64,000 bases of DNA from Embiotoca jacksoni (taxonomy: Eukaryota > Chordata > Actinopteri > Embiotocidae), in contig JAKOON010000002.1 of NCBI GenBank assembly GCA_022577435.1, positions 3,934,501 through 3,998,500 of the forward strand, given 5' to 3'. The notes under the pieces were generated by a model that saw nothing but the letters and a program-made list of their open reading frames with translations, was not told where the DNA came from and searched no databases. The stretch's first letter is position 1, and each line of letters begins with the position of its first letter. The position numbers were made by a program, and so were the translations under genes. Below are positions 60,723 to 64,000 of this stretch, one piece after another.

Positions 60723-62620
60723 CTGGGAGACAGAAAAGAGAAACTTCATCTTTGGACATTTCCGCCTTCACAAATATATGTTATGTCCAGAGCACAGAAA
60801 CAGTCCACAGACCTTGTGTTTTTGAACAATAGGAGGAAATAATAGTGGACACTAAATATGGGGGAAATTGGTGGGGGATTAACTGTCTCACAGCACAAAA
60901 TGTTTATAATATATCTGTGTGTGGGGAAGTAATGGATGTTGATTAATACCACCAATTATTCAAGGAGTCCTTTCCAGGTACAGTGACATTTTTAGGCTCC
61001 CAGAAGTCTCTTTCTGCTCTTTCTCAGTGCCAAAGCAGTTTTGGTGACGATGATGTATCACCTCTTAACTAGATATTTCTGCTGACTCTCTTCTCTAGCA
61101 TATCCTCTCCAGGGTGAAACTTTTACTTCATTGTCTGTGCAAATAAAAAGCCACCGTGGTTCCACGGCATCAGAATAACAAAAGGTGTCATACTTTAGTA
61201 GGTAAAGTAAGGTCCATAAAAGAGACAAGAGGAAATGGGAGAGGAGGTTTAAGTCTGTATGTCTTTCACAGTGAAGTATGTTTGTGTGATACAGACAAAA
61301 ATTCTAGAAAAAAAAAAAATTGGGTTTAATAAAGAATGGTGTTTTTGGTCCATTAGAGCGACCTTTAATAGTGATTAGCACTGAACCAAGTTGCAACTCA
61401 CTGTGACGTAACACAATGGTTTGTAAGCAAGCGCTTTGAAGCTTTGCATCTGGCATTTTGGCCCTCGCCATTGTGTTTTTTTGGAGCTAGAAGTGACCAT
61501 ATTTGAACATGCTCAGGAGAAACAAGGGGTGGATCTCACTTAGACCTGAGGACACTATGCCCACCTACCCATACAGGAAACCTGACTGACACACACTCAA
61601 ACATACCTTTTTTTGATGCCCAATATATAATTTGCTATGGATTTATTTTCAGAAGGACACTGTTCAGAAGGAGTGAATTTAGTGACTGACACCATAATGA
61701 CTTGTGGAAAAAAATATTGACTTCACTTCTTGGACCCAGAGACTACCTCCACTTGCACTGAACAAAACAGCAAGTGTAGCGTAGCATAAAGAAAATAGAT
61801 AAACTGCTGAGGTTGACCATTGAGGCTGGTCAACACAGACAAGCTTGTCTAAATCAGTAATAAAAACTTTATCACCTTTCAGAGCAAAACAAATTAAAAC
61901 ATTTACTAGGGAAAAAAAAAAAAACATAACATTGGTTAACTTTTGCGCAACTGAATTTGAAGAATGTTTTGCAGCGTCCATTTGTTCTCTACACTGTGTG
62001 ATGCAAATACATTCCTTCTTGAGGTCAAACAGATCCTGAAGGGATGCCCAGAGGTCTACTGTAGACTAAAGGAACTAATTATGGTTTAGTAATACATTTT
62101 AGAAAATGGAGACGGTATGCAGACGCTGTTTTGAAAAAATACAGTTCAAAGAGTATTTCACATTTTAACCAACCCACAAAGTTAGATAACAGCATTCGAA
62201 TGTTGCAACCTTTTGTTCCTGCTGTTGCAAAAAAAAATACCTTGACAGCATTCCCAGACCGCATTCCTCAGACACATAAATCACAAACTATATTTTCTTC
62301 TCAACTGAAACATGAAAGAAAAACATGTGAATGTGGACCTGGAATGTGAACACAGGCAAGCTTTTGTCTTCTATTTTTTTTTACAGCACCTCTGTTGTTC
62401 CATTGAGCCAGTGCAGATAAAAAAAAACTGAAATATCACTTGAGAATGAATATTTGATGTCTTTCCTTAAAGAGACTTACCTGGCCTCCTGTTTTCCCTG
62501 TAACAAGCCAGATCCCACCACAGTCAGCAGAGCTCCAGTCAGAGTTTTGCTTAACTGGTTGGTGAAGGACACCTGGACTGTGTACTCCTTCTTCATCTGG
62601 ATGTTGTACCCTCCTTCAAT
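60566..62620 (-). CDS. Transglutaminase-family gene, last two coding exons
   Basis: Transglutaminases cross-link glutamine and lysine side chains with calcium. The fold is an N-terminal beta-sandwich, a catalytic core and two C-terminal beta-barrels. These two exons (62481-62620 and 60566-60722) encode about 98 residues that fit the last beta-barrel: YTVQVSFTNQLSKTLTGALL, TVVGSGLLQGKQEAR, then MVLLQPGEKIEKTVSIMATL, PGTKLLMATFSYSN, and the end SYHTVSVTTA. The layout parallels TGM2 (AEVSLQNPLPVALEGCTFTV, then VEGAGL) and factor XIII-A (VVEFTNPLKETLRN). The exons join in phase 2, completing an Arg codon. The catalytic core lies right of the window, so activity cannot be judged. Human TGM2 is in the CTNNBL1 neighbourhood, which favours a TGM2-related gene. 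The exact paralogue is not decided. Confidence 0.82.
60723..62480 (-). other. Last intron of the transglutaminase-like gene (1758 bases)
   Basis: GTAAGT donor and CAG acceptor. It holds repeat family R copy D and a poly-A run near 61308. Other ORFs in it (61679-61981, 61845-62039, 62131-62349) resemble no known protein. Confidence 0.75.
61390..61740 (+). repeat. Interspersed repeat family R, copy D
   Basis: CACAATGGTTTGTAAGCAAG, GAAGCTTTGCATCTGGCATT, TTGGCCCTCGCCATTGTG, AGAAGTGACCATATTTGAAC and TAATGACTTGTGGAAAAAAA align with the other copies. It is shorter at its right end and antisense to the transglutaminase-like gene. Confidence 0.8.
62481..62620 (-). CDS. Transglutaminase-like penultimate coding exon
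   Basis: 140 bases from a CTGCAG acceptor to a consensus GTAAGT donor (AG|GTAAGTC), entering in phase 0 and leaving in phase 2. It encodes IEGGYNIQMKKEYTVQVSFT, then NQLSKTLTGALLTVVGSGLL and QGKQEA plus a split Arg. Confidence 0.85.
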
Positions 62621-63078
62621 CTGCAGAGCAGCAATCACACAATCAAACACTGGATCACAAAATCATGTGTTCACTTAATCAAGAGCTCTGCTGCTTTAAA
62701 CTAACAACTTTGTCCACACTGGGCTGAATGGTTGTCAAACATGAACAAATAGAAAACAACAAAAAAAAGATCTGTATTTTAAGGTACCAAGTGGTAAACC
62801 TTGTTGCTTTTACTAAATAAATCAAAGTAGGAAAAATATATTGTTTTTAAGCAGCAAAGGAAACTTAGATAAGAATTGAAGGTTGAAGCTTATAATGTTT
62901 ACAGCAGATTTTACTGGAACCAACCATTGGTATTCTTAATGAGGTTAAATGTGATTTTTCACCTAAAGTTTTTTGAATAAAGTGTCATCTTTTATATTTA
63001 CTTTTTGCTATTCTTGACTATATTCAAATAGTGCAGTGCTGAGTAACAGGAAATGTGGTAAGAGAGCAGAGGATTATG

Positions 63079-63121
63079 ACAGAATTATGGGGCTGGGAGA
63101 TGCATAAACAATTATCATAAC
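63079..63121 (+). repeat. Direct repeat, left copy (partner at 63643-63686)
   Basis: The last 25 bases (63097-63121, GAGATGCATAAACAATTATC and on) are identical to 63662-63686. The bases before them are similar (GACAGAATTATGGGGCT versus GACAGGATTACGAGGCT). Confidence 0.85.
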
Positions 63122-63373
63122 ATAAAACACGGTATAAGATAGCAGAGGAATGACATGCAGAGAATTCAGATTGAACCACGACTCACTGTTAACAACATTT
63201 ATGCTCATGTGGTACGAGTCCTAAGCACTCGGCTGTCAGATTGCTCCAGAGATGTTGTAATTTATGGCATAACAGAGGAAATATTGTTTAATGGAAGCTT
63301 TTTGTGACTACAAAACATTATATTGGGTGTTTTACATGGAAGTTACTTTTTATTTTTTTAAATGTTGGTGTAG

Positions 63374-63436
63374 CTATATGCAGATGACTCAACTCTGGTC
63401 TGTGCTTCAGCAACATTAGTAAAACTGATAGAATCT
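63374..63436 (+). pseudogene. Reverse transcriptase fragment with YADD motif (LINE remnant)
   Basis: 21 codons read LYADDSTLVCASATLVKLIE and Ser before stops. YADD is the catalytic motif of many LINE reverse transcriptases, and LYADDSTLV is typical of its context. Too short to assign to a clade. It differs from the FADD of the LINE at 3601-6055. Confidence 0.6.
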
Positions 63437-63642
63437 ACATGTTGAGTTGCATACCGTTAAATAAGGGGTGAGAATGAACAAATCAATACTGAACTAAATG
63501 AATACATTTTGGTAGTAGACTAAGAGATCCATCCATCCATCCAATCAAAAACAATCGGAAACCCCTGTGTTTCCGTGGTTGGGGCTGTCGCAAGCATTGG
63601 AAGCCTTCGTCCCCTTAAGCGCAGACCGATTCGGGATGCTTT

Positions 63643-63686
63643 GACAGGATTACGAGGCTATGAGATGCATAAACAATTATCATAAC
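63643..63686 (+). repeat. Direct repeat, right copy (partner at 63079-63121)
   Basis: See the left copy. The two bracket about 520 bases that include the YADD fragment. Confidence 0.85.
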
Positions 63687-64000
63687 GTTAAATGTGGAGG
63701 GTTAATTTGAATGTGTGGATCCGAGGGAGACCGGTGGTCACTTTGTGGAAGCTAATGGAGATATAAATTGAGAAGGAAGCATATGTTTTTGGTGAGCTCA
63801 TGGCCTTTACCCTGTAAGACCTTCACCCTAACACCAGTACAACATCAATGCAATATAATGTAATGCTCAGTACACAATGATACAAGTGAAAACATACTGC
63901 TAATTTGGGAAACAAATAGATTATTGATAAAGGTCAATGACCTTTTGAATGTGATTGTTACATATTTGTTTGACATTTGAAATAAAAGAGTACTTGTCAT

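Larger units (their letters stand above)
62621..64000 (-). other. Intron of the transglutaminase-like gene, continuing beyond the window
   Basis: No further exon of the family was recognised here. Contains a reverse transcriptase fragment and a 44-base direct repeat pair (annotated separately). Confidence 0.6.

Overview
This is a stretch of vertebrate nuclear DNA, most probably from a ray-finned (teleost) fish. The genes have short exons with GT-AG introns. The rest is AT-rich DNA with long CA/TG microsatellites, Tc1 and mariner DNA transposons, an I-type LINE, and several interspersed repeats that I recognise as common in fish genomes. No bacterial, phage or CRISPR content was seen, and most ORFs in the window are chance readings of repeats or introns.

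Layout. At the left edge (1-3440, minus strand) are the first four coding exons of CTNNBL1, a spliceosome-associated armadillo-like protein. All splice phases agree, and the intron after exon 4 opens with a perfect U12-type AT-AC donor. A 5'-truncated LINE of the I/Nimb type (about 3601-6055, minus) ends only about 160 bases upstream of the CTNNBL1 start codon. From about 6.1 to 60.5 kb no functional gene was recognised. This interval holds relics of two Tc1 transposons (one interrupted by a small element with a 9-bp target duplication), three loci of a mariner with long terminal inverted repeats, a histone H2A pseudogene, repeat families present in several copies, many microsatellites, and some non-repetitive blocks that could be conserved regulatory DNA. 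At the right edge (60566-62620, minus) are the last two coding exons of a transglutaminase-family gene, whose upstream exons lie beyond the window.

The two genes lie on the same strand. In human, CTNNBL1 and TGM2 are in the same part of chromosome 20q11, so the pairing fits conserved synteny. VSTM2L, which lies next to CTNNBL1 in human, was not recognised here. I see no convincing undescribed multi-gene system. The best observations are the AT-AC intron in CTNNBL1, the nested transposon with intact target duplication, the long-TIR mariner family, four same-orientation copies of one repeat, the H2A orphon, and a 16-bp palindromic octamer cluster.
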